A stretch of 64,000 nt of DNA from Clostridia bacterium. GTDB lineage: Bacteria > Bacillota > Clostridia > Christensenellales > Borkfalkiaceae. The DNA is taken from contig JAFQWV010000009.1 in NCBI GenBank assembly GCA_017407325.1, positions 1 through 64,000 of the forward strand. Reading direction: 5' to 3'. Below are positions 44,275 to 52,749 of this stretch, in pieces. The notes under the pieces were generated by a model, which was not told the DNA's origin, searched no databases, and saw only the letters and a program-made list of their open reading frames with translations. How positions within the stretch are numbered: the first letter of the stretch is position 1; every line of letters begins with the position of its first letter. Made by a program: the position numbers and the translations under genes.

Positions 44275-45176
44275 GTTATTGTGAAATTTTGGTCCGTGGA
44301 AAAAATCAAGCGTTTTTATTTGAAAGACTTAAAAAACATAATATCGACATAATAAAAGTAAAAACCGTTGACGAAAATACAATAATTATTCGCGTTTACA
44401 AAAAAGATAGTGAAAAAGTTTTTGCAATTTTAGGTAAAACGTGGTATAATAAATTGATAAGGCTTGGTGGCTTTTACGGTTTTTTTTCTAATGTTAGAAA
44501 AAGAATAGGTTTTTTAATTGGCGCAATTTTATTTTTGCTTTTATCGTATTTTTCTAAAGATATTATTTTTTCGGTAGACGTTGTAGGTGCAAAACCTAAA
44601 AACGAGATATATTTAGAGAAAAATTTATCTAGCTTTGGGATAGAAAGGTTTAGCAATTTTAACAAGCTTGATATTAATAAAATTAAAGAAAGTCTTTTAA
44701 GCGATTTAGATAACGTTTCATTCGTTACACTTGAAAAGTCTGGCAATAGATTGATTATTCGACTATTTGAAAGTGATAATAGCGCAGAAATAAACAATCT
44801 TGACTCTAAAAGTTTAATTGCAACCACAAGCGGAAAGCTCGTTCGGCTTAACGTTTACAGTGGAAGTGCAAAAAAAGAAGTAGGTGATCAAGTCTGTATT
44901 GGTGAAGAGTTGATTTCTGGAAAAGTTTCGACAGATTTGGGCGATTATGAAACTAAGGCTTTAGGCTATGCACTAATTGAGTCGACCTTTCTGTACGAAA
45001 AAACCTTCGAGGATATTTCTTATTACGATAAAGCAAGCGTTATAGAAGAAGCTAAATTTAACTTACCGATAAGCGAATACGATTGTATAATATCCTACTT
45101 TATAGAAGAAAATCGACTTGCAAAAGGGATACATATTTTAGTCAAAATCAACTACCTTGTAGAAATTGGGGGATAA
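44271..45176 (+). CDS. yqfD: YqfD family sporulation protein (short form)
   Basis: 301 residues. N-terminal cytoplasmic segment, a single membrane helix (about 82-101) and an extracytoplasmic domain (FSVDVVGAKPKNEI...). YqfD of Bacillus and Clostridium is about 390-400 residues, so the C-terminal part is shorter here. It overlaps yqfC by 4 nt; an SD for phoH (GGGGGA) overlaps its stop. Function in the forespore/mother-cell envelope is known only in outline. Confidence 0.8.
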   Translation: MSYCEILVRGKNQAFLFERLKKHNIDIIKVKTVDENTIIIRVYKKDSEKVFAILGKTWYNKLIRLGGFYGFFSNVRKRIGFLIGAILFLLLSYFSKDIIFSVDVVGAKPKNEIYLEKNLSSFGIERFSNFNKLDINKIKESLLSDLDNVSFVTLEKSGNRLIIRLFESDNSAEINNLDSKSLIATTSGKLVRLNVYSGSAKKEVGDQVCIGEELISGKVSTDLGDYETKALGYALIESTFLYEKTFEDISYYDKASVIEEAKFNLPISEYDCIISYFIEENRLAKGIHILVKINYLVEIGG

Positions 45177-45177
45177 T

Positions 45178-46143
45178 TTGGATAAATTTACAGATAAACT
45201 GTTGATAGATAACGTGGACAACCTTTCAAAGCTCTTGGGCACGTTTGATGAAAATATTTCCATAATCATGCGCGAAACCGACACTATAATTTACGTTCGC
45301 GATGACGTTATCTATTTTTCAGGTGATGAAAATGCCGTCAATATTGCAAAAACGGTAATCGTTGAACTTTTAGAAGTCGTAAATTCGGGTGAAACGATTG
45401 ATAAATCACGCATAATTTATTGTATTGAACTTGCAAAAGAAGGTTCAAGTGGTGATATTCGCTCGCTTATGAGTGGCGTCATTGCAATTACTTCGCGTGG
45501 TAAACCTGTAAAATGTAAAACCTTTGGGCAAAAAACTTACGTTGATGCTATAAAGAAAAACACGGTGGTTTTTGGTGTTGGCCCTGCTGGTACAGGTAAG
45601 ACCTATCTTGCAGTTGCGATGGCGGTATCGGCGTATAAAAACAAAGAAGTCGAAAAAATTATTTTAACAAGACCTGCAGTAGAAGCAGGGGAAAGGCTTG
45701 GCTTTTTGCCCGGAGACCTTCAATCAAAGGTTGATCCATATTTAAGACCTTTATACGATGCTTTGCAGGAAATGTTCGGGCTAGAGACGTATCTTAAACT
45801 TATGGAGCGCGGTGTTATTGAAATTGCTCCACTTGCGTATATGCGTGGTAGAACCTTAAATAATTCGTTTATTATTTTAGACGAAGCGCAAAACACCACG
45901 CGTGAGCAAATGAAAATGTTTCTAACGCGTATGGGGGAAGGCAGTAAAGTTATCGTCACGGGTGACGTTACGCAAATAGACCTTCCTGATGGCAAAAAAA
46001 GTGGACTTAAGCATGCTATAGGCGTACTTAAGGGTATAAATGATATAGCAATTATTAAACTTACACACAAAGACGTCGTGCGCCATCCACTCGTTATGGA
46101 AATAATAAAAGCGTACACGAAAGACGAAGAAAATAAAAATTAG
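45178..46143 (+). CDS. phoH: PhoH-family ATPase
   Basis: 321 residues from the TTG at 45178, chosen because GGGGGA ends 4 nt upstream and the yqfD stop is just before it (an earlier TTG at 45166 would place the SD inside the gene). Motifs: Walker A GPAGTGKTYLA (about 135-143) and Walker B/DEAQNTT (FIILDEAQNTT), GDVTQIDLP. PhoH-type ATPases are putative RNA helicase/nuclease partners; the neighbour ybeY (rRNA endonuclease) fits a role in RNA metabolism. Confidence 0.93.
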   Translation: MDKFTDKLLIDNVDNLSKLLGTFDENISIIMRETDTIIYVRDDVIYFSGDENAVNIAKTVIVELLEVVNSGETIDKSRIIYCIELAKEGSSGDIRSLMSGVIAITSRGKPVKCKTFGQKTYVDAIKKNTVVFGVGPAGTGKTYLAVAMAVSAYKNKEVEKIILTRPAVEAGERLGFLPGDLQSKVDPYLRPLYDALQEMFGLETYLKLMERGVIEIAPLAYMRGRTLNNSFIILDEAQNTTREQMKMFLTRMGEGSKVIVTGDVTQIDLPDGKKSGLKHAIGVLKGINDIAIIKLTHKDVVRHPLVMEIIKAYTKDEENKN

Positions 46144-46154
46144 GGTGATAGATT

Positions 46155-47705
46155 ATGTTTGTTCAATCTAAAAAATTACAGCCTTGGAAGAAGAAAAATT
46201 ATATATCTTCAATATTGCAATTTTTCTTACACGCCATAATCGTTATTGGAATAATTGTTGGGTTACTTGCAATAAATGCAATCAAAGACGGTGGTAGTTT
46301 TGGCGAGTATTGGACTGTTAAAGAAAACGTTCAAAAATTTGTATTTATAGTTTTAGCGACCTTATTTTTGTTTACAATTATATATCTTTATTTCTACTTT
46401 GAGTTCAGAGATTTCATGATAAGACCAAAAAATATTGCGGTAATATTTGTCGTTATTGAATTTTCGTTAATTATTTGCCTTATCACAAGCCGATTTATTC
46501 CTTCAGACTATTCAATCTACGCACGTCCGTTTGCGCTTTGCTCGCTACTAATTCTTTTACTAGTTAATAGAAGAACTGCAGTATACGTAAACTTTTGTTT
46601 TTCGTTGCTTTTATTCGTAGTTGACGTATTTGGTAATCAAACTTACTCAAATCAAGTTCTTCCACTTGCATCGCTAATTATCGGTTGTGCCTCAGGTATG
46701 GTTGGTATATATCTCGTTGATGAAGTTGGTTCAAGAATAAAGGTTTTTTCAAGAGGATTTTTTATTGCTATTCCGATTATTATTTGTGCTGTATCGCTTG
46801 AATTTTACTTCGGTGTAGATTTTTCTAAAATTGTACCATTGATTTTATACGGATTTATGTCAGGTATAACTTCCGTTGTTTATATGATGGCAGTAATTCC
46901 TGTGTTCGAGTGGCTTTTTAACGTTCTAACAAACTACCGTTTGGTAGAAGTTACCGATCACAAGTCAAAACTTATCGAAAAACTTGCAAAAGAAGCACCC
47001 GGCACTTTCAACCACTCGCTAACCGTTGCAATGCTTGCAGAGTCTTGTGCTGCTGCAATCGGGGAAAACGCACTACTTGCGCGCGCTTGTGCATATTATC
47101 ACGATATTGGTAAACTCAATCAACCCGGATATTTTACGGAAAACCAATACGGGGTTAATCCACACGACGAATTGACGCCAGAACTTTCTACTGAAATTAT
47201 TCGTTCACATGCAACTGACGGTTACGAGCTTATTAAAAAATACCACTTGCCAATGATTCTTGCCGACGTTGCTAGAGAACACCACGGCACTTTGCCAATT
47301 CAATATTTCTTTATGAAAGCAAAAAAATACACCGACGGTGACCTTGATATTTCAGATTTTTGCTATAAAGGACCAAAGCCTCACACTAAAATTGCTGCAA
47401 TTATTATGCTCGTAGACGGTTGTGAAGCTGCAGTTCGCGCAATTAGTACGTCTCGCACTCATGAAGCAGTTGAAAAGGTTATTCGTTCTATCTTTGAAGA
47501 CAGAATTAACAGAGACCAATTTTCTGAGTGTGAAATTACAATGCTCGACCTTGAAATTATCAAAAAGACTATTCAGGATAACTTATCGGGCGTTTATCAC
47601 GAAAGAATTGATTATCCAAAAATTCAATACGGTAAAGTTAGTTCTTTCTCAGACGGAGCAGTTGACGAACCTAAAGAAAAACAACCTAAAAAAACTAAAA
47701 AATAA
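46155..47705 (+). CDS. pgpH: PgpH-type HD phosphodiesterase lacking the extracellular 7TM-HDED domain
   Basis: 516 residues. Five to seven membrane helices (first about 18-45, then several from 65 to about 265), then a cytoplasmic HD domain. HD motif: FNHSLTVAMLAESC, YYHDIGKL (HD pair), then EHHGTLPI and VDGCEAA. In Firmicutes PgpH hydrolyses the signal c-di-AMP. Family members are about 700 residues and have a large extracellular 7TMR-HDED domain after the first helix; here helix 1 is followed after only ~35 residues by helix 2, so that sensor domain is missing. Ends in a lysine-rich tail. Confidence 0.88.
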   Translation: MFVQSKKLQPWKKKNYISSILQFFLHAIIVIGIIVGLLAINAIKDGGSFGEYWTVKENVQKFVFIVLATLFLFTIIYLYFYFEFRDFMIRPKNIAVIFVVIEFSLIICLITSRFIPSDYSIYARPFALCSLLILLLVNRRTAVYVNFCFSLLLFVVDVFGNQTYSNQVLPLASLIIGCASGMVGIYLVDEVGSRIKVFSRGFFIAIPIIICAVSLEFYFGVDFSKIVPLILYGFMSGITSVVYMMAVIPVFEWLFNVLTNYRLVEVTDHKSKLIEKLAKEAPGTFNHSLTVAMLAESCAAAIGENALLARACAYYHDIGKLNQPGYFTENQYGVNPHDELTPELSTEIIRSHATDGYELIKKYHLPMILADVAREHHGTLPIQYFFMKAKKYTDGDLDISDFCYKGPKPHTKIAAIIMLVDGCEAAVRAISTSRTHEAVEKVIRSIFEDRINRDQFSECEITMLDLEIIKKTIQDNLSGVYHERIDYPKIQYGKVSSFSDGAVDEPKEKQPKKTKK

Positions 47706-47720
47706 TAACGGAAAAATGTT

Positions 47721-48197
47721 ATGTCAAAATTAAAAATTTATTGTCAAGATAGCGAATATATTGAACTTGATAAGCTCTCTCTAGTCGTTCAAAAAGTTTT
47801 AAAGCAAAGAATAAATTTATATATAGATTTATCTTTTGTTTCTCAAGACGAAATTCGCTTATTAAACAAAGAAAACCGTGCTATCGACCGAGTTACTGAC
47901 GTTTTATCTTTTCCTATGCTTGACGAAATACGCGGTAAAGTCATAAGGAAAAAAGATTTTTTACTAGATTATGACGAAGATGAAAAAGCAGTGTTTTTAG
48001 GCTCGATTGCAGTGTGTTTCGATAAGGCGAAAGAGCAAGCTAAAGAGTACGGTCACGACCTTGAAAGAGAACTTTACTACCTAGTAGTTCACGGCTGTTT
48101 ACATCTTTTTGGTTACGACCACGTAACTGATGAATTAAAACAAGAAATGAGAACTTTAGAAGAGAAAATTTTAACCGAGTTAGGGGTGCTTAGATGA
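47721..48197 (+). CDS. ybeY: rRNA maturation endonuclease YbeY
   Basis: 158 residues. The zinc site HGCLHLFGYDH (HGxxHLxGYDH, about 130-140) is complete. YbeY acts in 16S rRNA 3' maturation and ribosome quality control. Lies between pgpH and era as in most Firmicutes. Overlaps era by 4 nt. Confidence 0.95.
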   Translation: MSKLKIYCQDSEYIELDKLSLVVQKVLKQRINLYIDLSFVSQDEIRLLNKENRAIDRVTDVLSFPMLDEIRGKVIRKKDFLLDYDEDEKAVFLGSIAVCFDKAKEQAKEYGHDLERELYYLVVHGCLHLFGYDHVTDELKQEMRTLEEKILTELGVLR

Positions 48198-49087
48198 AAA
48201 GTGGTGTAGTTGCCGTGGTTGGTAGAGCAAACGCAGGTAAATCAACACTAATTAACGTTTTAGTTGGGGAAAAGGTTGCCATCGTTTCACCAAAGCCACA
48301 AACCACGAGAGATAGAATTTTAGGAATACTTACTCGCGACGATTATCAAATTGTGTTTGAAGATACGCCCGGTATTTATAAAGCGTCGACACTACTTAAT
48401 GCTCGCATGCAAAAAAGTACGGAAAATTCTGTAAAAGACGTTGATTTGATACTGTTTGTTATCGACGGACACGAGGGAGTTTTAGACAGCGATTTAGAAA
48501 TGCTTAAAAAATACTCGTCGCAAGGTGTAAAAACAATTTGCGCATTTACTAAAATCGACATTATGCCTAAAGAAAAATTGTATTCTGAACTTACTAAGTT
48601 TTCTGATATTGAAGGCGTAAAGGTAATACCCGTTTCAGCAAGAAAGGGTAAAAATTTGAAAGAGCTATTAAACGAAATTTTAAATTGCTTGCCAGAAGGT
48701 GAACCGCTTTATAGTGACGACGTAATTTCAAACCGCTCGGAAAAATTTATGATAGCAGAAATTATGCGCGAAAAGATTTTGCTTTTATGTGATAAGGAAA
48801 TTCCGCACGGCGTTGCTATTATTATCAACGAATTTTCTTTAAGAGAAGACGGAAAAGTTTATGATATTAATTTAGACGTAATTTGCGAAAAGTACAACCA
48901 TAAGGCGATTATCATAGGAAAACAAGGTAAAAAGCTTAAAGAAATTTGCACTTTTGCACGCCAAGGTATGGAAAAATTTTTAGATGCGAAAGTCTTTTTA
49001 ACAGTGTACGTTAAAGTTAAAGAAGGCTGGAGAAATAATCCGTCTAAGCTTAAAGAATTTGGCTATTCTGACGAAAATTTTAACTAG
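48194..49087 (+). CDS. era: GTPase Era
   Basis: 297 residues. G1 is GRANAGKST (the usual form is GRPNVGKS), G3 EDTPGIYKA-type, G4 TKID, and a C-terminal KH domain (around 205-290; GKQGKKLKEIC). Era binds 16S rRNA and assists 30S assembly. Between ybeY and yqzL-recO. The usual dgkA and cdd neighbours of Firmicutes are missing here. Confidence 0.96.
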   Translation: MKSGVVAVVGRANAGKSTLINVLVGEKVAIVSPKPQTTRDRILGILTRDDYQIVFEDTPGIYKASTLLNARMQKSTENSVKDVDLILFVIDGHEGVLDSDLEMLKKYSSQGVKTICAFTKIDIMPKEKLYSELTKFSDIEGVKVIPVSARKGKNLKELLNEILNCLPEGEPLYSDDVISNRSEKFMIAEIMREKILLLCDKEIPHGVAIIINEFSLREDGKVYDINLDVICEKYNHKAIIIGKQGKKLKEICTFARQGMEKFLDAKVFLTVYVKVKEGWRNNPSKLKEFGYSDENFN

Positions 49088-49134
49088 CGCATAATAAACG
49101 CTTTTTTCCTTAAAATATCCTTAGGGGGTATTAA

Positions 49135-49242
49135 ATGAAAAAAGACAGTCCAAGCGATATTTGTTGGAAGCTCTTTGAAAAAACGGGCAACGTTAATTAT
49201 TACAGATTATATAAAAAATTAAAAAATGATGATAGCGAGTGA
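49135..49242 (+). CDS. yqzL: YqzL family small protein
   Basis: 35 residues, a very short gene between era and recO. RBS AGGGGG (49122-49127) lies 7 nt upstream of the ATG. The core WKLFEKTGNVNYYRLYKKLK matches the YqzL consensus (WKLF..TGN...YLLYK), known from the same position in Bacillus. Function unknown. The stop codon lies inside a 24-bp palindrome (49232-49255). Confidence 0.82.
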   Translation: MKKDSPSDICWKLFEKTGNVNYYRLYKKLKNDDSE

Positions 49243-49255
49243 ATTCACTCGCTAT
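49232..49255 (+). repeat. Perfect 24-bp palindrome at the yqzL stop
   Basis: ATAGCGAGTGAA/TTCACTCGCTAT, 12-bp perfect arms with no loop, overlapping the TGA of yqzL (49240-49242). It is followed by TTTGAA only, so not a typical terminator; could be a protein-binding or processing site before recO. Confidence 0.7.
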
Positions 49256-49272
49256 TTGAATAAGGGTAGCAT

Positions 49273-50013
49273 ATGGAAGAAAAATACAATGCCGTTGTAA
49301 TTCGCGCGACGAACTATAAAGAAAACGACAAAATTATAAATTTGTTTACGCTTGAAGGTGGTATTGTATCTGCTAAACTTGTAGGCGTTAAAAAGGCTAA
49401 TTCAAAACTAAAATTTGCTGGTGAAATTTTCTGTTTTGGCGAGTTTGTACTAATTGAAAAAGATGGCAGAAGGACTGTTAAAGAAGTAAATCAAATCGAC
49501 AGCTTTTACGATTTAAGGTTTGATTTAGATAAGTTCTACGCAGGTTCTACTATGGCAGAGCTTGTATCTAAATTGTTGATTGACCAGATGAAGTCGTACG
49601 AGCTTTTTTTGTGTTTTATAAACGCATTAAGGACGTTAAACGAGAAAGATATTAATGCAGATTTAGTTCTTGCAACCTTTATACTTAACGCAATGAAATT
49701 TCAAGGCTATGAACTTGATTTTGAGAAATGTGCAGTTTGTGGTAATGAAATTAAACATAGGTCGTTCTTTTCTTTTTCAGACGGAAGAAGCGTTTGCTCT
49801 AATTGCGCCGGTGACGTTGATACTGAAATTCGATATTCAACGTACAGCTTATTAAAAGAGTGTTCGGTTTCTCAAAAGGATATATCATTTAATTTTTTAG
49901 AAAAAATTACGTTTGACGAAAATCAATTAAAAAACGTGCTTCGGTTTTTAGATTTTGCGCTTAAGCAACTTTTAGACATAAATTTGAAAAGTTTATCATA
50001 TTTTACTGAGTAG
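49273..50013 (+). CDS. recO: DNA repair protein RecO
   Basis: 246 residues. N-terminal OB-fold (about 1-80: VIRATNYKENDKIINLFT), helical domain and a zinc module CAVCGN...CSNC (about 157-180). RecO mediates RecA loading with RecR in the RecF pathway. GGGTAG-type RBS. Followed after 51 nt by the serpin gene with GGAGG. Confidence 0.94.
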   Translation: MEEKYNAVVIRATNYKENDKIINLFTLEGGIVSAKLVGVKKANSKLKFAGEIFCFGEFVLIEKDGRRTVKEVNQIDSFYDLRFDLDKFYAGSTMAELVSKLLIDQMKSYELFLCFINALRTLNEKDINADLVLATFILNAMKFQGYELDFEKCAVCGNEIKHRSFFSFSDGRSVCSNCAGDVDTEIRYSTYSLLKECSVSQKDISFNFLEKITFDENQLKNVLRFLDFALKQLLDINLKSLSYFTE

Positions 50014-50064
50014 TTTTTTTATTTTTTAAGTCTTAGTAGTGTAAGAAATTTTGGAGGTAAAGTT

Positions 50065-51342
50065 ATGAAGAAAATCATATCAATTTTACTTTGCATAGTT
50101 GTCGTTTTTGCACTTACTTGTTGTGATAAATCAAATTTAAAAATAAATAAAGCAGTTCAGTTAAATGCAAAAAACGGTCTTTTGTCAAACGTTCCAGAAA
50201 TTAGCGTAATTGATGAAATATCGGCTTATAAGACGTTTAGTGGGGAGTTTTTTCAAAAAAGTTACGACTTAACAAAAGATGATAGCGGTAAAAATTTGCT
50301 TGTATCTCCGCTTTCGTTATATTTATGTTTATCGCTACTTGCGGCAGGTTCTGACGGCGAAAGTAGGGTAGAACTTGAAAATGCTTTTGGAACAGATATT
50401 GAAGGTGTAAAAAATCTATCAAACGTCTTGTATAATAGATACTCGCAAAAAGCGTACAAAAATTCAAAAGTAAATATCGCAAATTCAGTTTGGCTAAATA
50501 AGACGTATGCTGACTTTGTTCAAAATGGATTTTTGTCTGATGCTACAAAATATTTCAACGCTCAAATTTACTCTAGCGACTTTGTAAATGATAGCGTTCA
50601 AGATGACGTCAATACGTGGGTTAATCACTACACGGAAGGTATGATTGACAAAATTTTGGATAACGTTTCAAGTGACACAGTAGCATATCTAATTAATGCA
50701 CTTTATCTGCAAAGCAGTTGGGCTGAGAAATATAACTACACGATACCGCGCACTTTTAAAAATAAAAATTCAACTGAAAAAACTGTTGAGTTCTTATCTA
50801 GATCGTCAAGCGTTTATTACTCAAGCGAAAAAGCTGAAGCGTTCATACAGCCACTTTCTGACGGGTTCTGTTTTATGGGAATTTTACCTAAAGACGAAAA
50901 CTCGGCAAGCGAATATTTTTCTAATATGAATTGGGAAGAAATCGAAACTTTGTTTAAAAGCGCTTGTTACGATTATAAAGTAATTACGGGCATTCCAGAA
51001 TTTAAGTACGACTATTCGATTGACCTAATGGACGTTTTTGAAAGTTTTTCTTTAAATTCGATATCAAACCCATATACGGCTAATTTTACAAAATTGGCAC
51101 AAATACCAAACGGTAATTTCTACGTTGATAACGCAGTACAAAAAACTGCGATAGAAGTTGATAAAAACGGTATAAAAGCCGCCGCAGTTACTAAGATTAC
51201 AGGAAGTAACGCAACTTCTTTTAATCCAAATGATCCGATTGAAATTTGGCTTGACCGTCCGTTTGCTTATCTTATATTCGATAGAGCAAGCGTTGAATTA
51301 GGTGACGTTCCAATTTTCTACGGCGTAGTTGAAAATCTTTAA
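50065..51342 (+). CDS. Serpin-family serine protease inhibitor (secreted lipoprotein-like)
   Basis: 425 residues. Signal sequence with a Cys pair C19-C20 (ALTCCDKS) as a possible lipidation site. The serpin fold is evident: NLLVSPLSLYLCLSLLAAGSDG, INALYLQSSWAEKY, and the reactive-centre hinge TAIEVDKNGIKAAAVTKI (about 360-378), followed by the variable loop up to PFAYLIFD. The hinge has small residues (AAA) as in inhibitory serpins. It may block host or competitor serine proteases. Gut Firmicutes and bifidobacteria are known to carry serpins. RBS GGAGG before the ATG; terminator at 51358. Confidence 0.92.
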   Translation: MKKIISILLCIVVVFALTCCDKSNLKINKAVQLNAKNGLLSNVPEISVIDEISAYKTFSGEFFQKSYDLTKDDSGKNLLVSPLSLYLCLSLLAAGSDGESRVELENAFGTDIEGVKNLSNVLYNRYSQKAYKNSKVNIANSVWLNKTYADFVQNGFLSDATKYFNAQIYSSDFVNDSVQDDVNTWVNHYTEGMIDKILDNVSSDTVAYLINALYLQSSWAEKYNYTIPRTFKNKNSTEKTVEFLSRSSSVYYSSEKAEAFIQPLSDGFCFMGILPKDENSASEYFSNMNWEEIETLFKSACYDYKVITGIPEFKYDYSIDLMDVFESFSLNSISNPYTANFTKLAQIPNGNFYVDNAVQKTAIEVDKNGIKAAAVTKITGSNATSFNPNDPIEIWLDRPFAYLIFDRASVELGDVPIFYGVVENL

Positions 51343-51357
51343 AAGCGAAAAACACGG

Positions 51358-51388
51358 CTCACTTAAGGGAACTTAAGTGAGTTTTTTT
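51358..51388 (+). terminator. Terminator of the serpin gene
   Basis: 10-bp perfect stem CTCACTTAAG/CTTAAGTGAG, loop GGAA, T-run of seven. Confidence 0.92.
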
Positions 51389-51428
51389 GTTTATTTATTT
51401 AAAATATCTTAGCATTATAACAATTTGC

Positions 51429-51457
51429 TTGACTGAAAAAGTATTTCTTACTATAAT
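51429..51457 (+). promoter_or_regulatory. Promoter of the FMN riboswitch transcript
   Basis: TTGACT (51429-51434), 17 nt, TATAAT (51452-51457), just upstream of the riboswitch. Confidence 0.88.
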
Positions 51458-51467
51458 AAGTTCAAGT

Positions 51468-51600
51468 GAATATTCTTTGGGGCGAGGTGCGATTCCTCAC
51501 CGGCAGTAAAGTCTGCGAAGGAAGTTTTTACTTCCCCGAATCGGTGAAATTCCGATACCGACGGTATAGTCCGGATGGGAAAAGGTTATTTTCTATTCAA
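51468..51600 (+). promoter_or_regulatory. FMN riboswitch (RFN element)
   Basis: All conserved blocks of the RFN aptamer are visible in order: GGGGCGAGGTG, ATTCCTCACCGGCAGTAAAGTCTGCG, CCCCGAATCGGTGAAATTCCGATACCGACGGTATAGTCCGGATG, with P1 formed by GAATA and TATTC ends. It is followed by a strong terminator (51633-51657) as the expression platform: FMN binding should stop transcription of the ribU-tsaE fusion and the genes behind it. Confidence 0.95.
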
Positions 51601-51632
51601 GATAAATTCTTGCTAAATAAGTAAACTTTTGC

Positions 51633-51657
51633 CGCCCAACTTTTGGGCGTTTTTTTT
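51633..51657 (+). terminator. FMN riboswitch terminator
   Basis: 7-bp stem CGCCCAA/TTGGGCG, loop CTT, run of eight T. It lies between the aptamer and the RBS of the ribU-tsaE gene. Confidence 0.92.
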
Positions 51658-51693
51658 AGGATATCCACTTAATAAATGATAGGTGGTTTAATT

Positions 51694-52749
51694 ATGAAAA
51701 CAAACTTGCAAAAACAAAACACTAAATATTTTACAGCAAAGCGTCTTGCTATAATTGGCATACTTTCAGCACTTAGTTTTGTGCTTTATATGCTTAATTT
51801 TGCGCTTCCTTTTGCATTTCCGTCATTTTTAGAGCTTAATATTGCAGATTTTCCTGCACTTATCGGTGGTTTTGCATTAGGTCCGGTTGCTGGCGTAATT
51901 ATTGTGCTTATTAGAACGCTTATTAAACTTCCGTTTACGTCAACAATGTGCGTTGGGGAGCTTGCTGACTTTTTAAACGGAGCAATTTTCGTGTTGGTGT
52001 CAGGCTTGACGTACAAGAGAAATAAGACTAAAAAGACGGCGTTAATTTCGTTAGTTTTGGGTAGCGTTGCAACCGTAATATGCGCATCGCTTTTTAATAG
52101 ATTTATATCTATTCCTTTTTACGTTGAATTTTTCTTTAAAGGTAATTGGGAAACGATTGTAAATATTTGTAAACCACTTTATCCAAACGCAACGGTTGAC
52201 ACTTTCTATTTCTATTACATTTTACTTGCAGCGATTCCGTTTAACGCGTTAAGATGCTTAATAACTTCGCTTTTAACCTTTTTAGTTTACAAGCGCGTAT
52301 CTAAGCTTATTAATAAATTTTCAAGCAAAAATGTGGAAGTCAAAACAGAAAAAATTGTTTTATCAAACAGTTATGAGGAAACTTTAGAAATTGCTAAGGA
52401 ATATGCAAAAACCTTGCAAAAGGGTGACGTAGTTTTGCTTTTTGGCGATCTTGGTGCAGGGAAAACGGCGTTTACCCAAGGTATCGCTAAAGGTTTAGGA
52501 ATAACCGAGCAAATTACAAGCCCAACCTATGCTTATATGAACGATTATAGCGGTGTTTTATATCACTACGACTGTTATCGTCTAACTAGTGGCGAACAAG
52601 CCGAAGCCTTAGGCTTATGCGACTATTTTTACGCAGGTGGTATTTGCGTTATTGAGTGGTCAGAAAACATTTCGTCTGTGCTTCCTAAGGCTTGCAAAAA
52701 CGTAATTATTACGGTTGTTGACGAGAATACAAGGAGAATTGAGTTATGA
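51694..52749 (+). CDS. tsaE: Riboflavin ECF S-component (RibU-like) fused to tRNA t6A factor TsaE
   Basis: 351 residues from the ATG at 51694 (AGGTGG 7 nt upstream; an ATG at 51676 has no SD). Residues 1-208: five or six membrane helices with features of RibU, the riboflavin-binding S-component (IADFPALIGGFALGPVAG, FNRFISIPFY). Residues 216-351: TsaE, with Walker A GDLGAGKT (251-258), SPTYAYMNDY, YHYDCYRL and VIEWSE. No stop or frameshift separates the two. The riboswitch upstream explains the first part; the second part is the normal partner of tsaB and rimI that follow. So flavin status would control t6A synthesis. Overlaps tsaB by 4 nt. Confidence 0.92.
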   Translation: MKTNLQKQNTKYFTAKRLAIIGILSALSFVLYMLNFALPFAFPSFLELNIADFPALIGGFALGPVAGVIIVLIRTLIKLPFTSTMCVGELADFLNGAIFVLVSGLTYKRNKTKKTALISLVLGSVATVICASLFNRFISIPFYVEFFFKGNWETIVNICKPLYPNATVDTFYFYYILLAAIPFNALRCLITSLLTFLVYKRVSKLINKFSSKNVEVKTEKIVLSNSYEETLEIAKEYAKTLQKGDVVLLFGDLGAGKTAFTQGIAKGLGITEQITSPTYAYMNDYSGVLYHYDCYRLTSGEQAEALGLCDYFYAGGICVIEWSENISSVLPKACKNVIITVVDENTRRIEL

